NCBI RefSeq assembly: GCF_022761125.1
Contig: NZ_JAKWJR010000008.1
Location: 1-64,000 of the forward strand
From: Nocardioides sp. SR21
Lineage (GTDB): Bacteria > Actinomycetota > Actinomycetes > Propionibacteriales > Nocardioidaceae
Length of the DNA: 64,000 nucleotides
Reading direction: 5' to 3'
The first letter of the stretch is position 1, and each line of letters opens with the position of its first letter. Both the position numbers and the translations under genes were made by a program. Positions 33,865 to 41,193 of this stretch are shown piece by piece. The notes under the pieces were generated by a model. That model saw only the letters and a program-made list of their open reading frames with translations. It did not search any database and was not told where the DNA came from.

Positions 33865-34782
33865 ATGATCGTCTCGGGCCTGGTCGACGCGCAGGTCAAC
33901 GGCGCTGCCGGCATCGACCTCACCGCGGAGCCGACCCGGCTCTGGGAGGTCGCGTCGGCGCTGCCGGCGTACGGCGTCGTCGCGTTCGTCCCCACCGTCA
34001 TCACCTCCGACCCGGAGGCGCGCGCAGCGGCGCTGGCGACCCTCGCAGCCGGACCGCCCTCCGGCTGGGAGGGCGCCGAGCCGCTCGGTCTGCACTTCGA
34101 GGGGCCGATGATCGCGCCGGCCCGCAAGGGTGCGCACCCGGAGCACTGGCTGCGGCCGCCGTCGCTCGACCTGGTCGACGGCTGGTCGCGCGAGAACGGC
34201 GTCGTCATGGCGACGATCGCCCCCGAGCTGCCCGGCGCACTCGAGGTCATCGAGACCCTGGTGTCGCGCGGCGTGGTCGTCTCGGTCGGCCACACGGCGG
34301 CCTCGACGGCGGACGTCGCCGCGGCGGTCGAGGCCGGCGCCCGCCTCGTCACGCACCTCGGCAACGCGATGCCGCCGATGCTGCCGCGCGACCCGGGCCC
34401 GGTCGGTACGGCGCTCGGCGGCTCGGACCTCGTCGCCGGGGTCATCGTCGACGGCCACCACCTCGACCCGCACTTCGTGCGCGCCGCCTGGCGGGCACTC
34501 GGCCCGTCGCGCTTCCTCTCCGTCTCCGACACCACCGCCGCGCTCGGGCTGCCCGACGGACCGACCCGCCTGGGCGACCAGGACGTCGTGGTCTCGGCCG
34601 GGACGGTCCGGTTGCACGACGGCACGCTCGCCGGCTCGGCCGCGTCGCTGCTCGACTGCCTGCGCGTCCTCATCGCCCAGACCGGTTGCTCGGTCGAGGA
34701 CGCCGTCGCCACGGCGACCACGGTGCCGCTCACCCTCCTCGGCCTGCCGCCGCGCGAGGAGACCATCGAGGTCGATCTCTGA
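33865..34782 (+). CDS. nagA: N-acetylglucosamine-6-phosphate deacetylase, compact form
   Basis: Only 305 residues, against about 380 for typical NagA. It starts at GLVDAQVNGAAG, the strand that normally follows an N-terminal beta-sandwich of some 50 residues, and it ends just after LTLLGLPPREET without the usual C-terminal strands. Barrel ligands are kept: Glu79 (HFEGP), His143 (VGHTAAS), His164 (THLGNAMP) and the catalytic Asp222 (SVSDTTAAL). It converts GlcNAc-6-P to glucosamine-6-P. The upstream kinase gene leaves only 10 bases, so no longer start exists. Confidence 0.88.
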   Translation: MIVSGLVDAQVNGAAGIDLTAEPTRLWEVASALPAYGVVAFVPTVITSDPEARAAALATLAAGPPSGWEGAEPLGLHFEGPMIAPARKGAHPEHWLRPPSLDLVDGWSRENGVVMATIAPELPGALEVIETLVSRGVVVSVGHTAASTADVAAAVEAGARLVTHLGNAMPPMLPRDPGPVGTALGGSDLVAGVIVDGHHLDPHFVRAAWRALGPSRFLSVSDTTAALGLPDGPTRLGDQDVVVSAGTVRLHDGTLAGSAASLLDCLRVLIAQTGCSVEDAVATATTVPLTLLGLPPREETIEVDL

Positions 34783-35552
34783 TGGAGGTCGTGATCACCC
34801 CGTCGGCCGCGGTCCTCGCGGCCGACGCCGTCGAGGCACTGGTCCGCGCGAACCCGGCGGCGGTCCTCGGGCTGGCGACCGGCTCCAGCCCGCTGCCGAC
34901 GTACCAGGAGCTGATCCGGCGGCACGAGTCCGGCACCGGTCCGTCGTACGACGGCGTCCGCTGCTTCACGCTGGACGAGTACATCGGGCTCCCGGCCGGC
35001 CACCCGGAGACCTACCGGGAGACGATCTTCCGTGAGCTGACCGACGGCCTCGGCATCGCGCGGGAGCGGGTGGCGAGCCCCGACGCGTCGGACCCGCGGA
35101 CTGCGGGCGCGCGGTACGAGGAGGCGATCGTCGCCGCCGGCGGCGTCGACCTGCAGGTGCTCGGCATCGGCTCTGACGGGCACCTCGCGTTCAACGAGCC
35201 CGGCTCGTCGCTGGCGTCGACCACGCGGATCAAGACGCTGACCGCGCGGACCCGCGAGGACAACGCCCGCTTCTTCGGCTCGGCCGACGAGGTGCCGCAG
35301 CACGTGCTGACCCAGGGGCTCGGCACGATCCTCCGCGCCCGGCACCTGGTGCTGCTCGCGTCCGGCGCCGGCAAGGCGGCTGCGATCGCCGCCGCCGTCG
35401 AGGGGCCGCTCTCCGCGACCTGCCCGGCGTCGGTGCTGCAGCTCCACCCGCACGCGACCGTGCTGATCGACGACGCGGCCGCCGCCGAGCTCGCACGGGC
35501 GGACTACTACCGCGAGGTGTACGCCGGGAAGCCGGACTGGCAGAGCATCTAG
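34782..35552 (+). CDS. nagB: Glucosamine-6-phosphate deaminase
   Basis: A 256-residue NagB with FTLDEYIGL (Asp65, general base region) and GIGSDGHLAFNEP (residues 128-140, with Asp132 and His134). GLATGSSPLPTY forms the phosphate loop. It isomerises and deaminates glucosamine-6-P to fructose-6-P and ammonia, linking the pathway to glycolysis. Its ATG overlaps the nagA stop. The chain lacks the long C-terminal allosteric tail of E. coli NagB. Confidence 0.95.
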   Translation: MEVVITPSAAVLAADAVEALVRANPAAVLGLATGSSPLPTYQELIRRHESGTGPSYDGVRCFTLDEYIGLPAGHPETYRETIFRELTDGLGIARERVASPDASDPRTAGARYEEAIVAAGGVDLQVLGIGSDGHLAFNEPGSSLASTTRIKTLTARTREDNARFFGSADEVPQHVLTQGLGTILRARHLVLLASGAGKAAAIAAAVEGPLSATCPASVLQLHPHATVLIDDAAAAELARADYYREVYAGKPDWQSI

Positions 35553-35557
35553 CGGTG

Positions 35558-35587
35558 CAGGTTTCCCCGGCCCACCGGGGAAACCTG
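35558..35587 (+). terminator. Operon terminator after nagB
   Basis: A perfect 13-bp hairpin (CAGGTTTCCCCGG with its complement, four-base loop) begins six bases after the nagB stop. It is the strongest stem-loop in this part of the window and closes the amino-sugar operon. Confidence 0.8.
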
Positions 35588-35590
35588 ACG

Positions 35591-35636
35591 TTCTCGGCCG
35601 AAACTTCCCCCGATAACGACAGGGATTCGCCGAGAA
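35591..35636. terminator. Second stem with eight-base arms, for the convergent gene
   Basis: TTCTCGGC (35591-35598) pairs with GCCGAGAA (35629-35636) around a 30-base loop. It lies just beyond the stop of the minus-strand DinB gene and may end its transcript. Weaker evidence than the preceding hairpin. Confidence 0.4.
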
Positions 35637-35641
35637 GTCCG

Positions 35642-36139
35642 TCAGCGGCCGGTCGTCTCGTCGATCTGCTCGCGCAGGATGTCCAGGTGCCCCAGGTGGC
35701 GGGCGGTCTCGGCGGTCATGTGCGCGAGCACCCAGCGCAGCGTCTTCGGCCCGTCGTCGCCCACCGGCAGTTGGGTCTTCGTGTCCGGCGAGCCGGCCGC
35801 GGCGATGTGCCGGTCCGACTCCGCGATCGCCGCCCGGTAGTCGGCTACGACCTCGTCGGCCGACACCTCGTCGGGCACGACCAGCGAGAAGTCGGTGTCG
35901 GCGTACGCCGGGTCCCCGCCCACGTGGTGCGCGAACCACCACCGCTCTCCGTCCGCGAGGTGCTTCACCAGACCCAGCAGCGTCGTGTCGGACACGACCA
36001 GCCGGCGCCGCAGCTGCTCCTCGTCGAGGCCCTCGATCTTCTTGAACACGCACGCCCGCTGGAAGCCCAGGAACGCCAGCGCGGTGTCCAGCTCGCCGCC
36101 GTCGTTGCCGGGGACGCGCTCCCGCTGTGTCTCGAGCAT
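35642..36139 (-). CDS. DinB/DUF664-family protein
   Basis: A 165-residue four-helix-bundle protein. LLGLVKHLADGERWWFAHH and LRWVLAHMTAETARHLGHLD hold the three metal-binding His positions of the DinB fold, which in actinobacteria includes mycothiol- or bacillithiol-dependent S-transferases. Substrate unknown. ATG 36139 lies seven bases after TAGCGT, a leaderless start. It is divergent from the HIT gene with overlapping -10 boxes. Confidence 0.85.
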   Translation of the reverse strand: MLETQRERVPGNDGGELDTALAFLGFQRACVFKKIEGLDEEQLRRRLVVSDTTLLGLVKHLADGERWWFAHHVGGDPAYADTDFSLVVPDEVSADEVVADYRAAIAESDRHIAAAGSPDTKTQLPVGDDGPKTLRWVLAHMTAETARHLGHLDILREQIDETTGR

Positions 36140-36146
36140 GGGCCCG

Positions 36147-36156
36147 ACGCTAGCCT
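36147..36156. promoter_or_regulatory. Overlapping divergent -10 boxes
   Basis: TAGCCT on the plus strand (36151-36156) and TAGCGT on the minus strand (36152-36147) share the central TA, as part of a CTAG. Each lies exactly seven bases before its gene's start codon (36164 and 36139), so both transcripts are predicted to be leaderless and could not be started at the same moment. Confidence 0.55.
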
Positions 36157-36163
36157 CGGGCCG

Positions 36164-36637
36164 GTGACCGACGACTTCCGCACCGACCGCGTCGGCAGCG
36201 CCCTGGCCGGCACCAACCCCACGGTCCTGCGACGGATGCGCGCCTCGTTCGCGGTGATCGGCGACGTGCAGCACCTGCCCGGCTACTGCGTGCTGCTCAC
36301 CGACGACCCGAACGCCGACCAGCTCACCGACCTCACGCCCGAGCAGCAGCTGGTGTACCTGGAGGACGCCGCGATGCTGGCCCGCGCGGTGTCGACCGTC
36401 TGCGCGCGACGCGACCCGGAGTTCCGCCGGATCAACCTGGAGATCCAGGGCAACACCGACCACTTCCTGCACGCGCACGTCACGCCGCGCTACGAGTGGG
36501 AGCCGGAGGACATCGTCGGCTGGCCGGCCGCCTTCCACCACTGGACGAAGCGGGTCACCCCGGAGCACGCGCTCGGCCCGCAGCACGACGACCTGCGCGC
36601 GGAGATCCTCGCCGAGCTCGACCTACAGCTCGGCTAG
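36164..36637 (+). CDS. HIT-like nucleotide hydrolase or transferase
   Basis: A 157-residue protein with the motif TDHFLHAHVTPRYEWEP, which fits the His-hydrophobic-His-hydrophobic-His triad (HFLHAHV) of the HIT superfamily. LPGYCVLLTDDPNADQLTDL corresponds to the first strands of the fold. HIT enzymes hydrolyse AMP esters such as diadenosine polyphosphates. GTG 36164 is leaderless. It converges with the WYL gene, overlapping by 15 bases. Confidence 0.8.
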   Translation: MTDDFRTDRVGSALAGTNPTVLRRMRASFAVIGDVQHLPGYCVLLTDDPNADQLTDLTPEQQLVYLEDAAMLARAVSTVCARRDPEFRRINLEIQGNTDHFLHAHVTPRYEWEPEDIVGWPAAFHHWTKRVTPEHALGPQHDDLRAEILAELDLQLG

Positions 36638-37534
36638 CCGCTTCCCCAGGGCGCGTACGGCGGCGAGCAGCTCGGGCGAGTCGACGACCCGGAACGTCAC
36701 CGGGATCGCGGCGAGCTGCCGGGCGTACCAGTCCGGGTCCTCGGTCGAGGCGAGCATCCGGGTGCGGTCGCCGGGCAGCTCCTCCAGCCGCGCCAGGCTC
36801 GGTGCCACCCAGCGCCGCACCCACTGCGGCGGCGCGTCGACGTGCACCTCGACGGCGTACCGCCACCCCTGCGAGAAGTGCTCCTCGATCACCGCCGGCG
36901 CGTCGAGGTCCGAGGGCGGCGCGAACGTCTCCGGGAGTACGACGAGGTCGGCGACGCGGTCGACGCGCAGCACCCGCTGGGCGGACCGGCTGCGCGACCA
37001 GCACAGCAGGTACCAGTGGCTGTGCCGGAGCACGACGGCCCACGGCTCGACCTCCATCTCGGAGAGTCGGGGCCCGTACGCCAGCCGCAGCACGCGCGCG
37101 TCGGCGCACGCGGCGAGCAGCCGGTCGAGGTGCTCGTGGCGAGCGACGTCCCCGGACGCAGCGGGCACCGCCGGCACCACCCGCTCCGGCAGCGAGCGGA
37201 GGATCTTCGCCAGCGCGCCACCCACGACGTCGGCCGGGTCGGCGGCGCCGCGGTGCCCCTCGAGCGTCGCCATCACCAGGCCGGCCGCCTCGGCGGCGGT
37301 GAACATCAGCGGCGGCAGCCGCAGGCCGCGCCCGACGCGGTAGCCGCCGTACGGCCCGCTCACCGACTCGATCGGCAGCTCGGCCTCGCGCAGGATCGCG
37401 ACGTACCGGCGCGCCGCCCGCCCGGTGACGCCGAGCGCGGCGCCGAGGTCGTCGGCGGTGATGCCCGGGCGCGCGGAGATCAGCTCGAGGGCCTGCAGGG
37501 CTCGAGAAGTCGGGGAAGTAGATCGTCCGGGAAT
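36623..37534 (-). CDS. WYL-domain transcriptional regulator (YafY type)
   Basis: About 300 residues: an HTH near the start (LELISARPGITADDLGAALG, then VTGRAARRYVAIL), the linker SGPYGGYRVGRGLRLPPLMF, and a WYL sensor domain with WAVVLRHSHWYLLCWSRSR. Such regulators respond to small ligands or nucleotides. The start is a puzzle: the domain begins at SRALQALE, yet there is no in-frame ATG, GTG or TTG close before it. The best alternatives are ATT 37534 or CTG 37498. The position given uses ATT and is tentative. Confidence 0.8.
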   Translation of the reverse strand: MPGRSTSPTSRALQALELISARPGITADDLGAALGVTGRAARRYVAILREAELPIESVSGPYGGYRVGRGLRLPPLMFTAAEAAGLVMATLEGHRGAADPADVVGGALAKILRSLPERVVPAVPAASGDVARHEHLDRLLAACADARVLRLAYGPRLSEMEVEPWAVVLRHSHWYLLCWSRSRSAQRVLRVDRVADLVVLPETFAPPSDLDAPAVIEEHFSQGWRYAVEVHVDAPPQWVRRWVAPSLARLEELPGDRTRMLASTEDPDWYARQLAAIPVTFRVVDSPELLAAVRALGKRLAEL

Positions 37535-37552
37535 GCCTCTAGTGTGCCGGAC

Positions 37553-38092
37553 ATGGACGTCACCATCGGATCCGAACCCCCACTCGCCGGCACGGAGGTC
37601 GAGGCGCTGCTCGGCGAGCTCGAACGGCTGCGCGGCTACCTGCTGTGGAAGTGCGGCGGCCTCGACGGCGACGGCATCCGCGCCACGCTCGGCCCCTCGA
37701 CGCTCACCCTCGGCGGCCTGCTCAAGCACCTCGCCGCCGTCGAGGCGACGACGTTCGCCTGGAAGCTGCACGGTCGCCGGCCGTTCCCGCCGTTCGACAC
37801 GTGGAACTGGGACGACCCGGAGTCGCACCTGCGGGTCGAGGACGACGACACCCCGGAGTCGCTCGAGCGGCTCTTCACGGAGTCCGCCGCCCGGGGCCGC
37901 GAGCTGGTCGCCGAGGCGATCGCCGCCGGTGGGCTCGGGGGCGAGGCCGACCTCAGCGACGACGACGGCAACCACGCGAACGTACGGCGCCTCGTGCTCG
38001 ACATGATCGAGGAGTACGGCCGTCACGTCGGCCACGCGGACCTGATCCGCGAGTCCGTCGACGGCTTGGTGGGGGAGGACCCGCCCCGTTAG
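37553..38092 (+). CDS. DinB/DUF664-family protein, second copy type
   Basis: A 179-residue DinB-fold protein: LGGLLKHLAAVEATTFAWKL and VLDMIEEYGRHVGHADLIRE contain the conserved His positions (H-x3-E type helix, then RHVGHAD). It differs from the gene at 35642 in a DDDDTPE acidic insert. Likely a thiol-dependent transferase or metal-binding protein. ATG 37553 lies seven bases after TAGTGT (leaderless) and is divergent from the WYL regulator, which may control it. Confidence 0.85.
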   Translation: MDVTIGSEPPLAGTEVEALLGELERLRGYLLWKCGGLDGDGIRATLGPSTLTLGGLLKHLAAVEATTFAWKLHGRRPFPPFDTWNWDDPESHLRVEDDDTPESLERLFTESAARGRELVAEAIAAGGLGGEADLSDDDGNHANVRRLVLDMIEEYGRHVGHADLIRESVDGLVGEDPPR

Positions 38093-38119
38093 GCAGGCCC
38101 TCCGCCACCACTCAGCCGG

Positions 38120-38755
38120 TCAGACGTCGAGCGGGAGCAAGACCCGGTCGATGACGTGCCCGATCTGCGGGTTGCCCTTGTTGATGTCGACCTTGACGAC
38201 CCGCGGGTCGCGGAGGTCGGGGTCGGCGTCGACGAGGGCGATGAACTTCTTGGTCACGTTGACCGTGACCGTCCCGCCCTGGGCGGTCGTCAGCTCGGCG
38301 CCGTCGGACTTGGCCACCTTGCCGCTGTTGAGCGTCGCGCCCGGGACCACGTGGTAGAGCAGGACGGTCTCGATGACGTCGATGCCGGCGGCCTTGGCGA
38401 GCGCGTTGAACGTCGCCTTCTCGCTCCTCGGCGCGGAGCCGGTCAGGTCCTTCGCGAGCTGGCGGAACGCGCGGTCGGTGGGCAGGAACGCCGTGAGCTT
38501 CGCCTTCTTCTTGGCCAGGATGCCGACCGCGCTGTCCGGCTTCGCGTCGAGCACCGCCATCACGGCGGCGTCGAGGATGTCGAGGTCGCCCCACTTCTTG
38601 TCGAACTTGTGGCCGTCGGCCGCGAGCACCTGAGCCAGGCTGGTCGTGCGGCCGCGGTCCTCCGCCTGGGCGGCCGGGGCGGCAGCGAGCGCACCGGTCA
38701 AGGCAACGGCGGACGTGGCGATGGTGGCGGTGAGGCCACGCATGGAGATGGTCAT
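38120..38755 (-). CDS. Secreted fasciclin (FAS1) domain protein
   Basis: A 211-residue exported protein. The signal peptide is MTISMRGLTATIATSAVALT with cleavage near AAPAAQA. The single FAS1 domain shows KLTAFLPTDRAFRQLAKDL (H1-type motif) and VLLYHVVPGATLNSGKV (H2-type motif with YHVVPG). FAS1 proteins mediate adhesion at the cell surface. ATG 38755 has GGAGGG eight bases upstream. It is followed on the same strand by nothing within 27 bases of the next gene's end. Confidence 0.93.
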   Translation of the reverse strand: MTISMRGLTATIATSAVALTGALAAAPAAQAEDRGRTTSLAQVLAADGHKFDKKWGDLDILDAAVMAVLDAKPDSAVGILAKKKAKLTAFLPTDRAFRQLAKDLTGSAPRSEKATFNALAKAAGIDVIETVLLYHVVPGATLNSGKVAKSDGAELTTAQGGTVTVNVTKKFIALVDADPDLRDPRVVKVDINKGNPQIGHVIDRVLLPLDV

Positions 38756-38851
38756 GAGACTTTCCCTCCGAGGTCGTCTCTCGCGCACACGCGAGAGTCG
38801 TCTGTCATGGACGACAGTGCTTCGGAGCGGCGCCGGGATCGGATGGGGGTG

Positions 38852-39979
38852 CTATCCGAGAGCGACCGTGAGAGCGAGCACGGTCTCCGGGTCGTCGAGC
38901 CGGTCGCCGTACCTCTCGCGCAGCTGGCCCATGCGGTAACGCACCGTCTGCGGGTGCACGAACAGCGCCGCGGCCACGTCGTCGCGCCGACCCTGGTGCA
39001 GCAGCCAGGCGCGCAGCGTGTCGGCGAGCTTCTCGGCGGTGCCGGGGCGCAGGTCGGCAAGCGGCGCGAGCAGCTTCGCGCGCAGGTCGTCGCGCGCGGC
39101 CCGGTCCGCGTCGAGGACCAGCTCGACCAGGTGCGCCTCGGTGTCGGTCTCGAGCCCGGCGGCGCGCGCCCGCAGCGCCCGTTCGTACGACGCCTGCACC
39201 TCCAGCCAGGGTCGCGCGGGGCCGGCGAGGGCGTCGTGGTCGGCGAGCACCCGCAGCAGCGCGGCCCGGCGGTGGCCGTGCGCGTCGGGCACCAGCAGCA
39301 GCACGCCCTCGTCGAGCTCGGGCGGGTCGACGACCGTGAGCGTGGCCGGGGAGATCGCGGCGAGCACCTGTCGCGCCTGCGACTCCGGGAGCAGCACGGC
39401 GGTCAGGGTCGTCGGTGGGGTCCACGCAGCGCGCTCGGCGGCGGCGACGACCTGGTCGACCGGCGCGTCCCGGAGCAGGTGGTGGGCGACCCGCTCGAGC
39501 AGCCGCTGCCGCACGCGCCCGGTGGTGGCGAGCTCGTCGGTGTGGCCCGCGACCGCGGCCGCGGACTGCTCGTCGATGTAGGCGAAGACCAGCTCGGCGA
39601 AGTCGGCGAGCACCTCGGCTCCGAGCCCGTGCGCCACCGCCGTGGTGGAGAGCTCGCGCCACGCCACGCGGGCGCCGATGCGGTACGCCGACAGCAGCGC
39701 GTCGGTCGTGCGCCCGCTGCGGGCCTCACCACGGCCGAGCTGGTAGGACCCCTCGACCGCCGGTGCGGCGCTCAGGTCCGCGGTCCGGCCGCGGCCGGCC
39801 AGCGTGAGGAAGCCGCCGAGGGCGAGCTCCACGGCGGACGAGATCGTCTCGCCCATCGGGCCGGAGAACGCGTCGCGGTAGCTCGGCACCTCGTCGACGA
39901 TCGCGGCCACCACGTCGTCGGCCAGGGTCGGGAGCTGGGCGCGCATCGCCTCCAGCGCGGCCGACAGATCTACCGCCAT
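38852..39979 (-). CDS. PucR-type transcriptional regulator
   Basis: A 375-residue protein with the PucR C-terminal HTH: TLRAWLLHQGRRDDVAAALF followed by VHPQTVRYRMGQLRERYGDR. The N-terminal 270 residues resemble the GGDEF-like PucR sensor region. ATG 39979 has AGGAGA five bases before it. It is divergent from the reductase-desaturase operon across 83 bases and is the obvious candidate to regulate it, probably in response to a fatty acid or acyl-CoA; this is inferred from position. Confidence 0.9.
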   Translation of the reverse strand: MAVDLSAALEAMRAQLPTLADDVVAAIVDEVPSYRDAFSGPMGETISSAVELALGGFLTLAGRGRTADLSAAPAVEGSYQLGRGEARSGRTTDALLSAYRIGARVAWRELSTTAVAHGLGAEVLADFAELVFAYIDEQSAAAVAGHTDELATTGRVRQRLLERVAHHLLRDAPVDQVVAAAERAAWTPPTTLTAVLLPESQARQVLAAISPATLTVVDPPELDEGVLLLVPDAHGHRRAALLRVLADHDALAGPARPWLEVQASYERALRARAAGLETDTEAHLVELVLDADRAARDDLRAKLLAPLADLRPGTAEKLADTLRAWLLHQGRRDDVAAALFVHPQTVRYRMGQLRERYGDRLDDPETVLALTVALG

Positions 39980-39997
39980 TTTGTCTCCTGAGAACAA

Positions 39998-40018
39998 ATG
40001 TGACCTGAGTCTTCACAT
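39998..40018. promoter_or_regulatory. Dyad operator between PucR-type regulator and desaturase operon
   Basis: ATGTGA and TCACAT flank nine bases (39998-40018), midway between the two divergent starts. TGATATTAC at about 40028-40036 may serve as an extended -10 for the operon. Position fits autoregulation plus control of the desaturase genes. Confidence 0.45.
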
Positions 40019-40062
40019 CGGGCGGTCATGATATTACGCGCTGAGAGCAGCACACTGGGTCT

Positions 40063-41193
40063 ATGAGCATCACCGTTCCGTCTGGCGCCACCCGGTCCGC
40101 ATCCGGCTGGTCGCTACGGACGAGCCTGCGGAAGGTCGCCGAGGCCGCGGTCACCCCGCTCACGCTCGACGACGTGCTGGACCACTTCCACCCGCTGCGT
40201 GGCGGCACCGACCTGCGCGGCCGGATCGTCGAGGTCCGCCCCGAGACCACCGAGTCCGCCACGCTGATCATCAAGCCGGGCCGCGACTGGAACGGTCACC
40301 TCCCGGGGCAGTACGTCCGCGTCGGCGCCGAGGTCGACGGGGTCCGCCTGTGGCGCACCTACTCCCTCACCCACGGCCCGCGGGCCGACAAGTGCATCAG
40401 CATCACCGTGAAGGCGATCCCGGACGGCGTGGTCTCCAACCACCTGGTCCACCACGCCAAGCCCGGCGACATGCTGCAGCTCGCGCAGGCGCAGGGCGAG
40501 TTCGTCCTCCCGCTCCCGATCCCGCCGAAGCTGCTGCTGGTCACCGCCGGCTCCGGCATCACCCCGGTCATCGGGATGCTCCGCAACCTCTTCTCGCGCA
40601 CCGAGCCGTACGCCGGCGACATCGTGCTGCTGCACTCCGCGCTGACCCGCGACGCGGTGATCTTCGGTCCCGAGCTCCGGGGGTACGCCGCCCGCGGGCT
40701 GATCCACCTCGTCGAGCTGCACACCGACGTCGACGGCATGCTCGACGTCGCCGACCTCGACACGATCGTGCCCGACCTGGCCGAGCGGACGTCGTACGCC
40801 TGCGGTCCCGCCGGCCTGCTCGACGCGCTCGAGGAGCACTACGACGCGCGCGACCTGACGCTGAACGTCGAGCGCTTCCGCCCGACCACCGTCGTCGCCG
40901 GCGAGGGTGGCACCGTGTCGTTCGCGAGCGGCGTCACCATCGAGGCCGATGGCGCGACCCCGATCCTCGACGCCGCGGAGAACGCCGGCGTCATCATGCC
41001 CAGCGGCTGCCGGATGGGCATCTGCATGGGCTGCGTCATCCCGTTGAAGGAGGGTGCCGTGCGCGACCTGCGCAACGGCGCGCTCACCGTCGCCGTCCCC
41101 GGGGAGACCGGGCCGGGCGGCGTACCGATCCAGACCTGCATCAGCGCGGCCGCTGGTGCCTGCCACATCGACGAAGGAGCCCGCTCCCGATGA
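40063..41193 (+). CDS. Ferredoxin-NADP-type oxidoreductase with C-terminal [2Fe-2S] domain
   Basis: A 376-residue electron-transfer protein. An FAD domain (GQYVRVGAEVDGVRLWRTYS) and NAD domain (LLLVTAGSGITPVIGMLRNL) are followed by a plant-type ferredoxin domain with Cys in SGCRMGICMGC and a later TCISAA. It resembles the Mycobacterium tuberculosis Rv3230c partner of desaturase DesA3. It would pass electrons from NADPH to the following membrane desaturase. ATG 40063; stop overlaps the desaturase start (ATGA). Confidence 0.93.
   Translation: MSITVPSGATRSASGWSLRTSLRKVAEAAVTPLTLDDVLDHFHPLRGGTDLRGRIVEVRPETTESATLIIKPGRDWNGHLPGQYVRVGAEVDGVRLWRTYSLTHGPRADKCISITVKAIPDGVVSNHLVHHAKPGDMLQLAQAQGEFVLPLPIPPKLLLVTAGSGITPVIGMLRNLFSRTEPYAGDIVLLHSALTRDAVIFGPELRGYAARGLIHLVELHTDVDGMLDVADLDTIVPDLAERTSYACGPAGLLDALEEHYDARDLTLNVERFRPTTVVAGEGGTVSFASGVTIEADGATPILDAAENAGVIMPSGCRMGICMGCVIPLKEGAVRDLRNGALTVAVPGETGPGGVPIQTCISAAAGACHIDEGARSR

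Noticed and set aside
32631..36053. Open reading frame of 1140 codons on the minus strand
   Set aside because: Lies antisense to GH3, ROK kinase, nagA and nagB, which carry catalytic motifs; the antisense frame has none.
36623..38035. Longer WYL gene starting at 38035
   Set aside because: The extension is antisense to the DinB-like gene at 37553 and has no domain; the HTH begins near 37505.
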